Origin: Mesorhizobium norvegicum
Lineage (GTDB): Bacteria > Pseudomonadota > Alphaproteobacteria > Rhizobiales > Rhizobiaceae
Assembly (NCBI RefSeq): GCF_004919685.1
Contig: NZ_SMYZ01000034.1
Coordinates: 20,338-84,337 of the forward strand
Direction: 5' to 3'
DNA length: 64,000 nt
The notes below the pieces were generated by a model. It saw only the letters and a program-made list of their open reading frames with translations, was not told the origin of the DNA and ran no database searches. Numbering within the stretch: the stretch's first letter is position 1; every line of letters begins with the position of its first letter. Positions 32,755-41,176 of the stretch are shown here, one piece after another. Both the position numbers and the translations under genes were made by a program.

Positions 32755-34203
32755 CTACGCCTCGAAGACCTGGCGTGTGAACCACTCTGTCAGCTTTGCA
32801 AGCTCCGGCCCCAGCACACGATCGTCGTCGACAGGCGGCACGATATCTCTGACCTCAGTGACGAATGATTGCAGCGCCGGCGGCGGCGTGCGTTCGGTGA
32901 CGTGCAGCGCCTGGGAGGCGATCATCGCCAGCATTGCCATGGCCGCGTCGACGCAGCGACCGGCGGTCGCTTCCTTGGTCCATGCAAAGAACGCCGTCGT
33001 GGCGACATCGTCCTGCCCGGCGCCGGCTGATTCCGTGCCCGGAATGAAGGTGCGCTGTGCCGCCAGCTTGGCCTGCTCGAGATAGCCGGTGATCGCCATC
33101 GGCACGTAGCCGACATTGCCGTGGCCGTCGCTGTCGGCTGAGTGTCGTCCGGTCATGAGGAGATCGGGTAGCAGCGACACCTTGCCGTTGAGGAGTTTTG
33201 AGGCGTGGCGGTCGCAGAGCAGGCAGATATCGGCCCATATCGCCGCCAGATCGTCGAGCGCCGGCGTCGCCATGGCGTTGTGGTAGCCGCCCGTGCTGAT
33301 GCAACGGCCGAGCGGATGTGCATCGTCCGGTGGGATGTAGACCGGATTGTCCGATATCGAGGCCAGCGACACGGTGGCCGCCCGCTCTGCCGTCGCCAGC
33401 GCACGATGCGCCTGACCGAGGACGCGCGGCACGATGCGGTAGCTGACCGGCGCCTGATAGTTGCGTCGCCCGTCGCCGGCGCCGACCAGAAATTCCCGCA
33501 ACCCCTGCAGGGCCGCGGCTTCATGTTCATCGCCCCAAAGCGCGTCGAGCGCCGCGTCATAGTGCTCGAGTGGAGCGCGAAACGCCTCGATCGACAGCGC
33601 GAACACTTTTTGCGCCATGCGGATGCGGCGGCGCGCCGCGAGCGCCGCGTCGGCCACCAGAGCGGCAGCGCAGGGTGAGCCGTTGATCAGCGAGCCGCGT
33701 TCCTTGACCTCCAGATCGAAGCGCGTCGAAAGCTCGGCAAACAGCGGATAGAGCGCCAGGATCTCGCCGGCGCCGCCTTGGCCCGACGACGGCACGACCG
33801 GCATGGGTCCACCGTCCAGCATCGCGGCAACGGCCAGCGCGATGCGCGGCGTGGTCGCGGCATTGCCCTCGATGAAGTTGGTCAGGCGGGCAAGCACGAT
33901 CCCCCGAACCACGCGATCCGGCAGCGGATCGCCGAAGGACGTGGCGGCGGCGAACGCCTTGATGCGCGCATGGCGGTCCCGCTCGTCAGGTTCGAGCTTT
34001 CGGCTCGCCAGTTCCCCCATGGCGGTGGTGACGCCATAGATGACCGGTGGCGGATCGGATTCAATCAGCTTGAGGAAGGAGGCACGGCATTCGGCAATGC
34101 GCTGCAGGGCCTTCTCGCCGATCGCCACCGTGTCCTTCTTCCAGGCGACGCGGAGAACAGTGTCGAGGTTGATGTCCTCACGCGTCGACAGGCTAACTGG
34201 CAT
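32755..34203 (-). CDS. Aromatic amino acid ammonia-lyase homologue without MIO serine
   Basis: A 482-residue HAL/PAL-family fold. Conserved pieces are VIYGVTTAMGE (Tyr of the inner loop at 56), LINGS after the catalytic loop, NYQAPVSYRIVPRVLGQAH (Tyr/Arg active-site segment), SDNPVYIPPD and ESAGAGQDDVAT. The Ala-Ser-Gly triad that cyclises to the MIO cofactor is replaced: residues 141-148 read GQGGAGEI, so Ala145 takes the Ser position. A classical MIO-dependent elimination is therefore not possible. It may be a MIO-independent enzyme or a catalytically dead relative. The gene stands alone, convergent with the methyltransferase-like gene. Confidence 0.75.
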   Translation of the reverse strand: MPVSLSTREDINLDTVLRVAWKKDTVAIGEKALQRIAECRASFLKLIESDPPPVIYGVTTAMGELASRKLEPDERDRHARIKAFAAATSFGDPLPDRVVRGIVLARLTNFIEGNAATTPRIALAVAAMLDGGPMPVVPSSGQGGAGEILALYPLFAELSTRFDLEVKERGSLINGSPCAAALVADAALAARRRIRMAQKVFALSIEAFRAPLEHYDAALDALWGDEHEAAALQGLREFLVGAGDGRRNYQAPVSYRIVPRVLGQAHRALATAERAATVSLASISDNPVYIPPDDAHPLGRCISTGGYHNAMATPALDDLAAIWADICLLCDRHASKLLNGKVSLLPDLLMTGRHSADSDGHGNVGYVPMAITGYLEQAKLAAQRTFIPGTESAGAGQDDVATTAFFAWTKEATAGRCVDAAMAMLAMIASQALHVTERTPPPALQSFVTEVRDIVPPVDDDRVLGPELAKLTEWFTRQVFEA

Positions 34204-34250
34204 GCTTCACACCACGGCAGGTACGGATGCTGATACGGCAGGTACGAATA

Positions 34251-34835
34251 CTAATAGAGTGGTTCCTCGAACAGCGTCTTGTCGCCGTCCACCAGCGCCT
34301 TGATCTGCGCGGTGCCGTCACCGGCAAGCGCGAGCCGGATGCCGAACGGCCGCACCCGCATGTCGTTCTGGATCGCCATCCCCTCGCCTTCCGGCAGATA
34401 GAAGCGCTCGATACCGTAGTCCGGCGTGATGGTCGCCTCTTTGCTGCGAAGGTCCCAGCCCTCGGCGACGTGGCCCGATATATCGGCCTCGTCAGCGGCG
34501 ACCGGCGTTGGCGCCTTGCCGAACCAGGCGGTCGTCGGCTGCCAATAGCCGTCGGCGCCCTTCTTCAGGCGGACGACAATCGACGTATCGTCGCTGGAAA
34601 ATTTGTCAGGCGGAATGTTGGCGATCATTTTCACCGGTATGCGCGAAATCTCGTAGCCCAGGATAATATAGTCGCCGCGCAGGAGGTCGCGCGGATCGAC
34701 AGGCTCGATCTTCAGCAGCACTTCCTTGCCGTTGCGCAGGATCGCCGCCCGGCCGGCGATGATCCAGCTCAGGAAGCCGATCTGGACGAGCGCCAGCACC
34801 AGCGCCGAGATGACAAGCCTTTTCCCGGTGATCAT
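34251..34835 (-). CDS. GDYXXLXY-domain membrane-associated protein
   Basis: A 194-residue protein with one N-terminal membrane helix (VISALVLALVQIGFLSWII). The family-defining GDYIILGYEIS is near residue 53. The start overlaps the stop of the DUF2157 gene by four bases. These two families are regularly found together as an operon; their role is unknown, and a membrane complex is likely. Confidence 0.82.
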   Translation of the reverse strand: MITGKRLVISALVLALVQIGFLSWIIAGRAAILRNGKEVLLKIEPVDPRDLLRGDYIILGYEISRIPVKMIANIPPDKFSSDDTSIVVRLKKGADGYWQPTTAWFGKAPTPVAADEADISGHVAEGWDLRSKEATITPDYGIERFYLPEGEGMAIQNDMRVRPFGIRLALAGDGTAQIKALVDGDKTLFEEPLY

Positions 34836-35950
34836 GCCGTGGCTCCCTTGGTGACTGGGCCCTTCATGCGTTTTTCCACGCGGATGATGACCAGCGCAAG
34901 GATGCCGAGCAGCACGGCGGCGGCAAGGAAGAAGCCGGCAGTATCGAGCATCGATTGCAAGGTCACCACATAGATGATGGCGAGTTCGAAGGCGAAGCCG
35001 GCATAGGCGAGCCAGCGCAACCCGCGGCTCTCCCGCCCTGCCAGCACGATTGCCGCGACGATGCCGGCGAGCGCGACGACCGAGGCGATGGCGAAGCCGC
35101 TTTTGTAGGTGCTCTCGCCAGCCAGCTCGAACTGGATCATGGCCAGGCCGGTGAGGAAGCCGAGCAGCGCGTGCAAGGGCAAGCGGCCGCCGAGTTGCAC
35201 GACCCTGTCGACCGGGCCTGGCGCGAAGACCGAGGCCGCGAACAGCAGCGCTGAGACGACGACCAGCGGGATCGCCACCTGCAGCGTGTCGTGGTTGGTG
35301 ACCAGCAGCACGAGATAGAACAGCACCGACAGGATGATCAGGTGCCGAGCCGACTGGCTGCGGGTCCAGAACGAGACGGCAAACAGCACGATCGCCATGG
35401 CGACGAAGGCATGCGGAAATTCGCTGCGGCTGTAATAGTCGAAGCCTTTAAGGAACAGCCAGGCATCGGCAATGCCGACCGAAGCCACGGTCAGCGGGTT
35501 CGAGCGCAGCGCCACCGCCGCCAATGCCGTGCCGGCGCCCCAGGTGACCAGAGCCGACGCCTCGTCGCCGGACAGATGATACATCTGGCCGATCAGCGCG
35601 ATCGACCCGCCGAAAGCTGCCGCCGCCACGATCCACAGCGCCTCGCCGATCGCCGCATGGTCGCGCATCTTCAACAGCGCACCGCCGACATAGCCGCCAA
35701 GGATGACCGCAAAGAGGGCCAGAACGCGCGCCAGCCGCGGGATCGCGTCCCAGTTGGCGGCGACGAAAATCAGGATGGCGGCGCCGAACAGCAAGGCGGC
35801 CATCATCGCCAGGATCGAACCGAAGCTGAGCGACTTGCGCTCGTTGGCCTCGACATCGCGCGCCAGGGAATCGGCAATGGTGGCGTCGATCAGCCCGGCC
35901 TGCTGCCAGCGCGCGATATCCGCCCTGACCCGCGACGAATAACTCGCCAT
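34832..35950 (-). CDS. DUF2157 integral membrane protein
   Basis: A 372-residue protein with a cytoplasmic N-terminal segment of about 55 residues (VRADIARWQQAGLIDATIADSL is the DUF2157 signature). About ten membrane helices follow. It is the first gene of a two-gene unit with the GDYXXLXY protein and overlaps it by ATGA. The function is unknown. Confidence 0.82.
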   Translation of the reverse strand: MASYSSRVRADIARWQQAGLIDATIADSLARDVEANERKSLSFGSILAMMAALLFGAAILIFVAANWDAIPRLARVLALFAVILGGYVGGALLKMRDHAAIGEALWIVAAAAFGGSIALIGQMYHLSGDEASALVTWGAGTALAAVALRSNPLTVASVGIADAWLFLKGFDYYSRSEFPHAFVAMAIVLFAVSFWTRSQSARHLIILSVLFYLVLLVTNHDTLQVAIPLVVVSALLFAASVFAPGPVDRVVQLGGRLPLHALLGFLTGLAMIQFELAGESTYKSGFAIASVVALAGIVAAIVLAGRESRGLRWLAYAGFAFELAIIYVVTLQSMLDTAGFFLAAAVLLGILALVIIRVEKRMKGPVTKGATA

Positions 35951-36104
35951 CCCGCTTCTCCCCCAGTTTGGTCTTTTTTTCAGCCGACCCGGTCAAACCG
36001 TTGACGCTAAGGCATTTTCCGATTCGGGTTTCTTTGTGTCAGGTCCGTGAACGCTCGTTAATGCTGCATTGCACAATTTGCATTGCTGCCATGCAGCCAT
36101 AGCG

Positions 36105-36134
36105 CTTTTAAATCGATATGGGTCCGCCTATTTA
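36105..36134 (+). promoter_or_regulatory. Possible promoter of the DUF1127/small-RNA unit
   Basis: CTTTTA at 36105-36110 and CCTATTTA from 36127 are spaced by 16 bases. This resembles alphaproteobacterial heat-shock-sigma promoters (CTTGAA/CCTATAT), which drive homologous units. One mismatch-rich element makes it weak evidence. Confidence 0.25.
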
Positions 36135-36186
36135 TGGTTCGTACACAAACGGAATGATCCGCAAGAAAGACGAAACGAGAACTACC

Positions 36187-36327
36187 ATGAACCTGATCCG
36201 CAACTACCGCAACTGGCGCCGCTACAGGGACACCGTGTCCGAGCTGAGCCGCCTGAGCAACCGTGAACTGACCGACCTCGGCATTAGCCGCAGCGACATT
36301 CCTTACGTCGCTCGCAAGGCGGTCTAA
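36187..36327 (+). CDS. DUF1127 small basic protein, copy 1
   Basis: A 46-residue protein. It starts MNLIRNYRNWRRYRDTVSEL and ends in LSNRELTDLGISRSDIPYVAR, the DUF1127 hallmark (LxxLxDxxLxDIGLxRxdI). It is Arg-rich, and characterised relatives (such as CcaF1 of Rhodobacter sphaeroides) bind RNA and affect sRNA processing. The ATG at 36187 matches the start of the second copy; an upstream ATG in frame at 36118 would add a non-conserved leader. It is followed by a hairpin and a second copy. Confidence 0.85.
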   Translation: MNLIRNYRNWRRYRDTVSELSRLSNRELTDLGISRSDIPYVARKAV

Positions 36328-36330
36328 TTC

Positions 36331-36352
36331 TTCGGACCGCAAATGGTCCGAA
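36331..36352 (+). terminator. Hairpin between the two DUF1127 genes
   Basis: TTCGGACC and GGTCCGAA form a perfect 8-bp stem with a 6-base loop, and CCAGTTTT follows. It could be a partial terminator or an RNA processing barrier between the two coding units. Confidence 0.6.
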
Positions 36353-36376
36353 CCAGTTTTGAAAAAGAGAACGACA

Positions 36377-36517
36377 ATGAACCTGATCCGCAACTATCGT
36401 AACTGGCGCGTTTATCGCGAGACGGTTACCGAGCTGGGTCGCCTTTCGAACCGCCAGCTGCATGACCTCGGTATCGTCCGCGACGAAATCAAGATCATCG
36501 CCCGCCGGGCGATCTAA
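36377..36517 (+). CDS. DUF1127 small basic protein, copy 2
   Basis: A 46-residue paralogue of copy 1: MNLIRNYRNWRVYRETVTEL, then LSNRQLHDLGIVRDEIKIIARRAI. The first ten residues are identical to copy 1, and the DUF1127 pattern is conserved throughout. Its stop lies 13 bases before the first hairpin of the small-RNA block, so coding and sRNA parts probably share a transcript. Confidence 0.85.
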   Translation: MNLIRNYRNWRVYRETVTELGRLSNRQLHDLGIVRDEIKIIARRAI

Positions 36518-36524
36518 CCAGAAT

Positions 36525-36642
36525 TTCGCCAGGGTCGACCTCCTCCCCGACCCTGACGGATCCGGTCAACCTTCACCTCCTCCCGAGGGTTGACCACCAA
36601 AACGGCGCCCGCCGCACCTCCTCCCGCGGCGGGCGTTGTTTC
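36525..36642 (+). ncRNA. CCUCCUCCC-loop small RNA 1 (cuckoo/CcsR type)
   Basis: Three successive hairpins each present the loop ACCTCCTCCC. Hairpin 1: stem CAGGGTCG/CGACCCTG, loop 36538-36547. Hairpin 2: 11 pairs from GGTCAACC/GGTTGACC inward, loop 36575-36584. Hairpin 3: stem CGCCCGCCGC/GCGGCGGGCG, loop 36616-36625, followed by TTGTTT and so probably the terminator. The CCUCCUCCC loop and the position behind DUF1127 genes match the alphaproteobacterial cuckoo/CcsR sRNAs. The loop resembles the 16S anti-Shine-Dalgarno tail, so it can pair with SD-rich RNAs (inference). A further hairpin, AAACGGG/CCCGTTT, lies at 36647-36666. Confidence 0.8.
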
Positions 36643-36686
36643 CCAGAAACGGGTTTCGCCCCGTTTAAAAATAGCGAAAGAGTTTT

Positions 36687-36805
36687 CGTCAAAGCCGACC
36701 TCCTCCCCGGCAATGACGAATACGGTCGGCCTTCACCTCCTCCCGAGGGGCGACCCCAAAAACGACACCCGCCGGACCTCCTCCCCCGGCGGGTGTTGTT
36801 GTTTT
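36687..36805 (+). ncRNA. CCUCCUCCC-loop small RNA 2 (cuckoo/CcsR type)
   Basis: Same three-hairpin design as sRNA 1. Hairpin 1: CGTCA/TGACG plus GCCG/CGGC, loop 36698-36707. Hairpin 2: GGTCG and CGACC arms, loop 36735-36744. Hairpin 3: ACACCCGCCGG/CCGGCGGGTGT, loop 36776-36785, followed by TTGTTGTTTT as terminator. All loops read ACCTCCTCCC. In hairpin 2 the A-U pair of sRNA 1 (36568/36591) is a G-C pair here (36728/36751), a compensatory change that supports the fold. From 36806 to the trmFO start nothing else is seen. Confidence 0.8.
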
Positions 36806-36890
36806 CGGGGTTTGATTCCCTGAGCTGCTGTTTACCCAGCACCACGCACGGCAATTGCAATCGCCGCATCAAGCGATTATTCCGGCGCTC

Positions 36891-38306
36891 ATGAGCAAAA
36901 ATCCCATCCACATCATTGGCGGCGGCCTCGCCGGCTCCGAAGCTGCCTGGCAGGCGGCGCAAGCGGGCGTTCCCGTCATCTTGCATGAAATGCGGCCCGT
37001 TCGCGGCACCGATGCCCACAAGACCGACAACCTGGCCGAGCTCGTCTGTTCCAATTCCTTCCGCTCCGACGACGCCGACAACAACGCCGTTGGCCTGCTG
37101 CACGCCGAAATGCGGCTGGCCGGCTCGTTGATCATGAGCGCAGGCGACGCCAACCAGGTGCCTGCCGGCGGTGCGCTTGCCGTCGACCGCGACGGATTCG
37201 CCGACGCGGTGACGAAAAAACTCGAAGCACACAAGCTGATCACCATCCAGCGCGAGGAAGTGCCGGGCTTGCCGCCAGTGGATTGGGACCAGGCGATCAT
37301 TGCCACGGGTCCGCTGACCGCGCCCTCACTTGCCCAGTCGATCGCGGAGGCGACCGGCGCCGACGCGCTCGCCTTCTTCGACGCCATTGCGCCGATCGTC
37401 CATTTCGACACGATCGACATGGATACCTGCTGGTTCCAGTCGCGCTACGACAAGGTCGGACCCGGCGGCACCGGCAAGGACTACATCAATTGTCCCCTGG
37501 ACAAGGACCAGTACCTTGCCTTCGTGCAAGCGCTGGTCGACGGCCAGAAAACCGAATTCAAGCAATGGGAAGGCACGCCCTATTTCGACGGCTGCCTGCC
37601 GATCGAGATCATGGCCGAGCGCGGCGTCGAGACGCTGCGCTACGGACCGATGAAGCCGATGGGGCTGACCAATGCGCACAATCCGACGGTAAAGGCCTAT
37701 GCCGTTGTCCAGTTGCGGCAGGACAATGCGCTGGGCACGCTCTACAACATGGTCGGTTTCCAGACCAAGCTGAAGCATGCCGAGCAGGTGCGTGTGTTCC
37801 GCACCATACCGGGTCTCGAAAACGCCGATTTTGCCCGCCTTGGCGGCCTGCACCGCAACACCTATATCGACTCGCCGATCTTGCTCGATGCCTCGCTGCA
37901 GCTGAAGTCGCGCCCCGGCCTGCGCTTCGCCGGCCAGATCACCGGCTGCGAAGGCTATGTCGAAAGCGCTGCGATCGGCCTGCTCGCCGGCCGCTTTGCT
38001 GCCGCCGAAAGGCTTGGCCACGCACCCTCCCTGCCGCCGCTCACCACAGCCTTCGGCGCCCTGCTCAACCACATCACCGGCGGCCACATCGTCTCCGATG
38101 ACGAACCGGGAAAGCGCTCCTTCCAGCCGATGAATGTCAATTTCGGCCTGTTCCCGCCCGTCGAAGCCCCGAAGATCGAGGGCAAACGCATGCGCGGCAA
38201 GGACAAGACTGTCGCCAAGCGCCATGCAGTGACGTCGCGCGCGCTGCAAGACTGTCGCGAATGGCTGGGCTTGCCGGCGCCGACGGCGCAAGCTGCTGCG
38301 GAATAG
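36891..38306 (+). CDS. trmFO: FAD- and folate-dependent tRNA m5U54 methyltransferase
   Basis: A 471-residue TrmFO (formerly Gid). The N-terminal FAD motif [20 protein letters not shown] is at residues 6-25. Conserved cysteines sit in [11 protein letters not shown] and [27 protein letters not shown] and [20 protein letters not shown] complete the cofactor and substrate regions. It methylates U54 of the tRNA T-loop using methylene-THF. The ATG at 36891 begins [11 protein letters not shown]; the TTG frame from 36855 adds nothing conserved. Confidence 0.95.
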   Translation: MSKNPIHIIGGGLAGSEAAWQAAQAGVPVILHEMRPVRGTDAHKTDNLAELVCSNSFRSDDADNNAVGLLHAEMRLAGSLIMSAGDANQVPAGGALAVDRDGFADAVTKKLEAHKLITIQREEVPGLPPVDWDQAIIATGPLTAPSLAQSIAEATGADALAFFDAIAPIVHFDTIDMDTCWFQSRYDKVGPGGTGKDYINCPLDKDQYLAFVQALVDGQKTEFKQWEGTPYFDGCLPIEIMAERGVETLRYGPMKPMGLTNAHNPTVKAYAVVQLRQDNALGTLYNMVGFQTKLKHAEQVRVFRTIPGLENADFARLGGLHRNTYIDSPILLDASLQLKSRPGLRFAGQITGCEGYVESAAIGLLAGRFAAAERLGHAPSLPPLTTAFGALLNHITGGHIVSDDEPGKRSFQPMNVNFGLFPPVEAPKIEGKRMRGKDKTVAKRHAVTSRALQDCREWLGLPAPTAQAAAE

Positions 38307-38310
38307 CCGC

Positions 38311-38856
38311 GTGCCTGGATCCGAATTCGGCACGATCCCTCAGCTTCTGCCACCGGGCTGGCCGGAGAGTGAGGAACCGTTCGCTGGCGACTACGAGATC
38401 TTCTGGAGCATCTACATCCGCTGCAACAACAGGCGGAAGTTGCGCCAGGTTCACATACCGGCGCTTGAAGCGCTGATCGGCCAGCCCCATGGAGGCAAGG
38501 GCTGGGTGCTCGAAAACGAAGACTACAACGAGAACCGCGATCGAAGCTTGCAAAGGATCGTTGCCGTGCAGCGCCTCGAGGGCCGGTACAACGACCGATT
38601 CCTCGTTGATTTCATGAAGACGCTCTATTCGCTGTCGCCGTCCTGGACTATCCAAGCCCGCCTCAATCCGTCACATCCTCACGGCGTGTATGTCAACGCG
38701 CGATTTGCACGAGAGACAGCCCCAGAGGCACCGGCAGTTGTCGATGCAATGGTCGAGTTGGAGGGCAATTTCAGGGACGCCATGGGTGGCGAATCCGGAC
38801 GTTACCTCGGGACGGGCCAACGTATTGGCGGTGATTCTGGAGCCGGCGGATCGTGA
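38311..38856 (+). CDS. Hypothetical protein
   Basis: A 181-residue protein with a GTG start five bases after the trmFO stop, so it may be cotranscribed. No family is recognised. The visible content is hydrophilic with aromatic patches (DYEIFWSIYIRCNNRRKLRQV, WTIQARLNPSHPHGVYVNARF) and a low-complexity Gly tail. There is no signal peptide or membrane helix. The coding potential is supported by codon use like its neighbours and by convergence with the next gene. Confidence 0.55.
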   Translation: MPGSEFGTIPQLLPPGWPESEEPFAGDYEIFWSIYIRCNNRRKLRQVHIPALEALIGQPHGGKGWVLENEDYNENRDRSLQRIVAVQRLEGRYNDRFLVDFMKTLYSLSPSWTIQARLNPSHPHGVYVNARFARETAPEAPAVVDAMVELEGNFRDAMGGESGRYLGTGQRIGGDSGAGGS

Positions 38857-38864
38857 TAGATTAG

Positions 38865-39818
38865 CTACTCTGCCGGCTCGGCGCCTGCCATCGGCAGCCC
38901 TGGCTTCCCCGCCTCTCCCGGATTTCGCCTGACATACGCCGCCTTCAGCGTCTCCGACGTTTCGCGCGAGCCGTCATGGCTCCAGCCTGGCGGCTTGATC
39001 AGATAGTTCACGCGGTCGCTCAAGGTCAGACCCGGCGCGAAGGCATCCTTGAACATGCCGATCCACTCATGGAACGCGACCTTCAGCGGATTGAACGTGC
39101 CCAGATTCCTGACGATGCCATAGCGCGGCCGGTCTTCCTCCAACTCCTCGACGAAGGTGCCGAACATGCGGTCCCAGATGATCAGCGTGCCAGCGTAGTT
39201 GGCGTCGAGATAGCGCGGATTGGTGGCGTGGTGGACGCGGTGGTGTGACGGCGTGTTGAAGACGAATTCGAACCAGCCCCACATCTTGCCGATCGTCTCG
39301 GTGTGGATCCAGAACTGCCAGATCAGGTTGAAGCCGAAGGTGAAGGCAATCACCGCAGGGTGGAAACCGAGCAGCACCAGCGGCGCCTGCAGCACGAACA
39401 TGAAGGTGAACAGACCGGTCCAGCTTTGCCTGAGCGCCGTCGACAGATTGTAGTGCTGGCTGGAATGGTGGTTGACGTGTTCGGCCCACACCCAGCGCAC
39501 CCGGTGCGCGATGCGGTGATAGACATAGTAGCGCAGATCATCGAGCAGGAAGGCGGCGAGGAACACCCAGGCCGACAGGCCGAGATTGAAGACGCGGAAT
39601 TGCCAGAGCCACAGCAACGCCCAGTAGGACACGACGCCGAGCAGCAACCCGGCAACGACATTGCCGGTTCCCATCATCAGGCTGGTCAAGGTATCACGCG
39701 TCTCGAACGAGCCCTTGGCGCGGCCCGTGCGCACCAGCCAAAGCTCGATCAGGATCGCGACAACGAAGAACGGAATGGCCAGCTGGGTGACTTGCGGGAA
39801 ATCGTAGCTGTCCATCAC
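38865..39818 (-). CDS. Fatty acid hydroxylase/sterol desaturase-family membrane protein
   Basis: A 317-residue di-iron membrane enzyme. Histidine clusters typical of the family are visible: HRIAHRVRWVWAEHVNHHSS (HxxxH and HxxHH) and HTETIG plus SHHRVHHA (HxxHH). Four to five membrane helices surround them. It probably hydroxylates or desaturates a lipid or hopanoid-like substrate. ATGA overlap with the gene upstream (39815-40249) indicates coupling. Confidence 0.85.
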   Translation of the reverse strand: MMDSYDFPQVTQLAIPFFVVAILIELWLVRTGRAKGSFETRDTLTSLMMGTGNVVAGLLLGVVSYWALLWLWQFRVFNLGLSAWVFLAAFLLDDLRYYVYHRIAHRVRWVWAEHVNHHSSQHYNLSTALRQSWTGLFTFMFVLQAPLVLLGFHPAVIAFTFGFNLIWQFWIHTETIGKMWGWFEFVFNTPSHHRVHHATNPRYLDANYAGTLIIWDRMFGTFVEELEEDRPRYGIVRNLGTFNPLKVAFHEWIGMFKDAFAPGLTLSDRVNYLIKPPGWSHDGSRETSETLKAAYVRRNPGEAGKPGLPMAGAEPAE

Positions 39819-40249
39819 GCGGCCTCCCTGGCGGAATTCGGATGTTGCGGCTCAAGCGCTTTCAGCAAGCCTTGCGCATCCGCTGCGCTGGCAAAGCGGA
39901 AGCGGCCGCCCTTCCAGGTGAAATCGGCGAGCCGGAACGAGACCGTATTCACATCTTCGGCGTTCAAACCCGCGACATCTTGAGGCGTGACGATGCGGGT
40001 CAAAAAGCAGTCGCCGATGCTGTGAACGATGCCGATGCGCCCTCGCCCGATATCCAGAAATGCCGTCCTGGCATCCGCCGTCAGGCGAACCCGCGTAGCC
40101 ATCTCATCGGGAAAATCCTCCGCGAAACGGCTCTGCGCCTGATCCGGATCGGCCAGCGTCGCTGTCCTGCTGCCGCCGGTGAAATGCACCGCGGCAACCG
40201 ACAGCGCAATGCCAAAAGCGACGATGGCGACCAGCAACGGCAAGCTCAT
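39815..40249 (-). CDS. Membrane-anchored protein of unknown function
   Basis: A 144-residue protein with one N-terminal membrane helix (LPLLVAIVAFGIALSVAAV) and a soluble remainder containing DIGRGRIGIVHSIGDCFLTRIVTP. The ATG at 40249 is preferred over the longer frame from 40318 because GGAGGAG lies about ten bases upstream. It overlaps the sterol-desaturase-family gene by four bases and probably assists that enzyme. No family is recognised. Confidence 0.65.
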   Translation of the reverse strand: MSLPLLVAIVAFGIALSVAAVHFTGGSRTATLADPDQAQSRFAEDFPDEMATRVRLTADARTAFLDIGRGRIGIVHSIGDCFLTRIVTPQDVAGLNAEDVNTVSFRLADFTWKGGRFRFASAADAQGLLKALEPQHPNSAREAA

Positions 40250-40332
40250 GAATGGGTATCTCCTCCGAGCCAGCCTGTCGTCTGCGGCGACAGTTTTGGC
40301 GCAGAGACTCCTTAGCATGATTGACGTTTACG

Positions 40333-41175
40333 TCAAAGTGCGGGCCAGCCTTTGCTTGCCCGACGCAGCAGCAGCCAATGCCGGCGCAAGGCCGACAGCC
40401 GCGCCACACCATCGAGCGGCGAGCCATTCTCCATCTTACCGAGATAGGCGCGCGACAGGGTCAGCGGCAGAAATGCCGGGCGCAGCAAGACCGGCAGAGC
40501 CGCTGCGCCCCGTTCAAAGGCGGTGAGATGCTCCCGCGCCAGCGCCATCATCGCCGCCACCGCGCGCTTGGCGCCGGGACCGCCGTCACCAGTGATGAAC
40601 TCGTGCGGCGAAGAGCCGGCCGCGGCCAGGATATCGGCCGGGACAAAACATTGCCCGCGTTTGCGGTGCAGCGGCAGCAGCAGCAACAGGCCGGTCATCG
40701 CCTGGGCGCATCCCGCCCTGCCCGCCAGTTCGGCAAAGCGCGGCGCCTCGACGGGATCGAGCACCATCGCCGCAAGCTGAATGAGCGCGGCTGCCGTTTC
40801 GCCGCAATAGCCTTCCAGATCGGTGCGCGACGGCATCGGGTCGTCGTAGAGGTCGAAGATGCGCGCATCGAGCATGTTCTCGAAGGCCAGCTTCGGCAGG
40901 TTGAATGTCGCTATCGTGGCATTCAAGGCTTTGGCTGTGGGATGGCCGGCGCCCGCCTCCCCGCCGGCGGCAATGACATCGCGCCACCATTGCAGCCGCA
41001 CCTCGCCAGGCAGCGCCTCATGGATGCGATCGCGAATGCCTGCGATCTCGGCATTGAAGGCATAGAGCGAAAACAGCGCGTCGCGCTTGTCCGCCGGCGC
41101 GTAAAGCGTGGTCAGATAGCGGTCATGATCGGCGGCGCGCACCGCGTCCATGACGATTTTGGCGCTTTGAGACAT
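40333..41175 (-). CDS. Squalene/phytoene synthase-family protein (NDUFAF6-like)
   Basis: A 280-residue all-helical protein of the SQS/PSY family: DRYLTTLYAPADKRDALFSLYAFNAEIAGIRD, LQWWRDVI and YCGETAAALIQLA. The two Asp-rich DxxxD motifs of true synthases are poorly kept, as in the NDUFAF6 (C8orf38) group. It lies two bases after the Mth938-type gene, next to secDF, so a role in respiratory complex I assembly or membrane biogenesis is more likely than isoprenoid synthesis (inference). Confidence 0.75.
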   Translation of the reverse strand: MSQSAKIVMDAVRAADHDRYLTTLYAPADKRDALFSLYAFNAEIAGIRDRIHEALPGEVRLQWWRDVIAAGGEAGAGHPTAKALNATIATFNLPKLAFENMLDARIFDLYDDPMPSRTDLEGYCGETAAALIQLAAMVLDPVEAPRFAELAGRAGCAQAMTGLLLLLPLHRKRGQCFVPADILAAAGSSPHEFITGDGGPGAKRAVAAMMALAREHLTAFERGAAALPVLLRPAFLPLTLSRAYLGKMENGSPLDGVARLSALRRHWLLLRRASKGWPAL

Positions 41176-41176
41176 G

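Noticed and set aside
34227..34973. 248-residue plus-strand open frame
   Set aside because: Antisense to the GDYXXLXY and DUF2157 genes, whose family motifs and ATGA overlap are clear.
36538..36785. Fragments of 16S rRNA 3' end
   Set aside because: Only the CACCTCC core matches the anti-Shine-Dalgarno tail. Flanking bases do not match rRNA and fold into their own stems.
36530..36800. CRISPR-like array from the repeated CCTCCTCCC
   Set aside because: The repeated part is only 10 bases, always inside a hairpin loop with complementary flanks. Spacing is irregular (21-72 bases between loops) and no cas genes are present.
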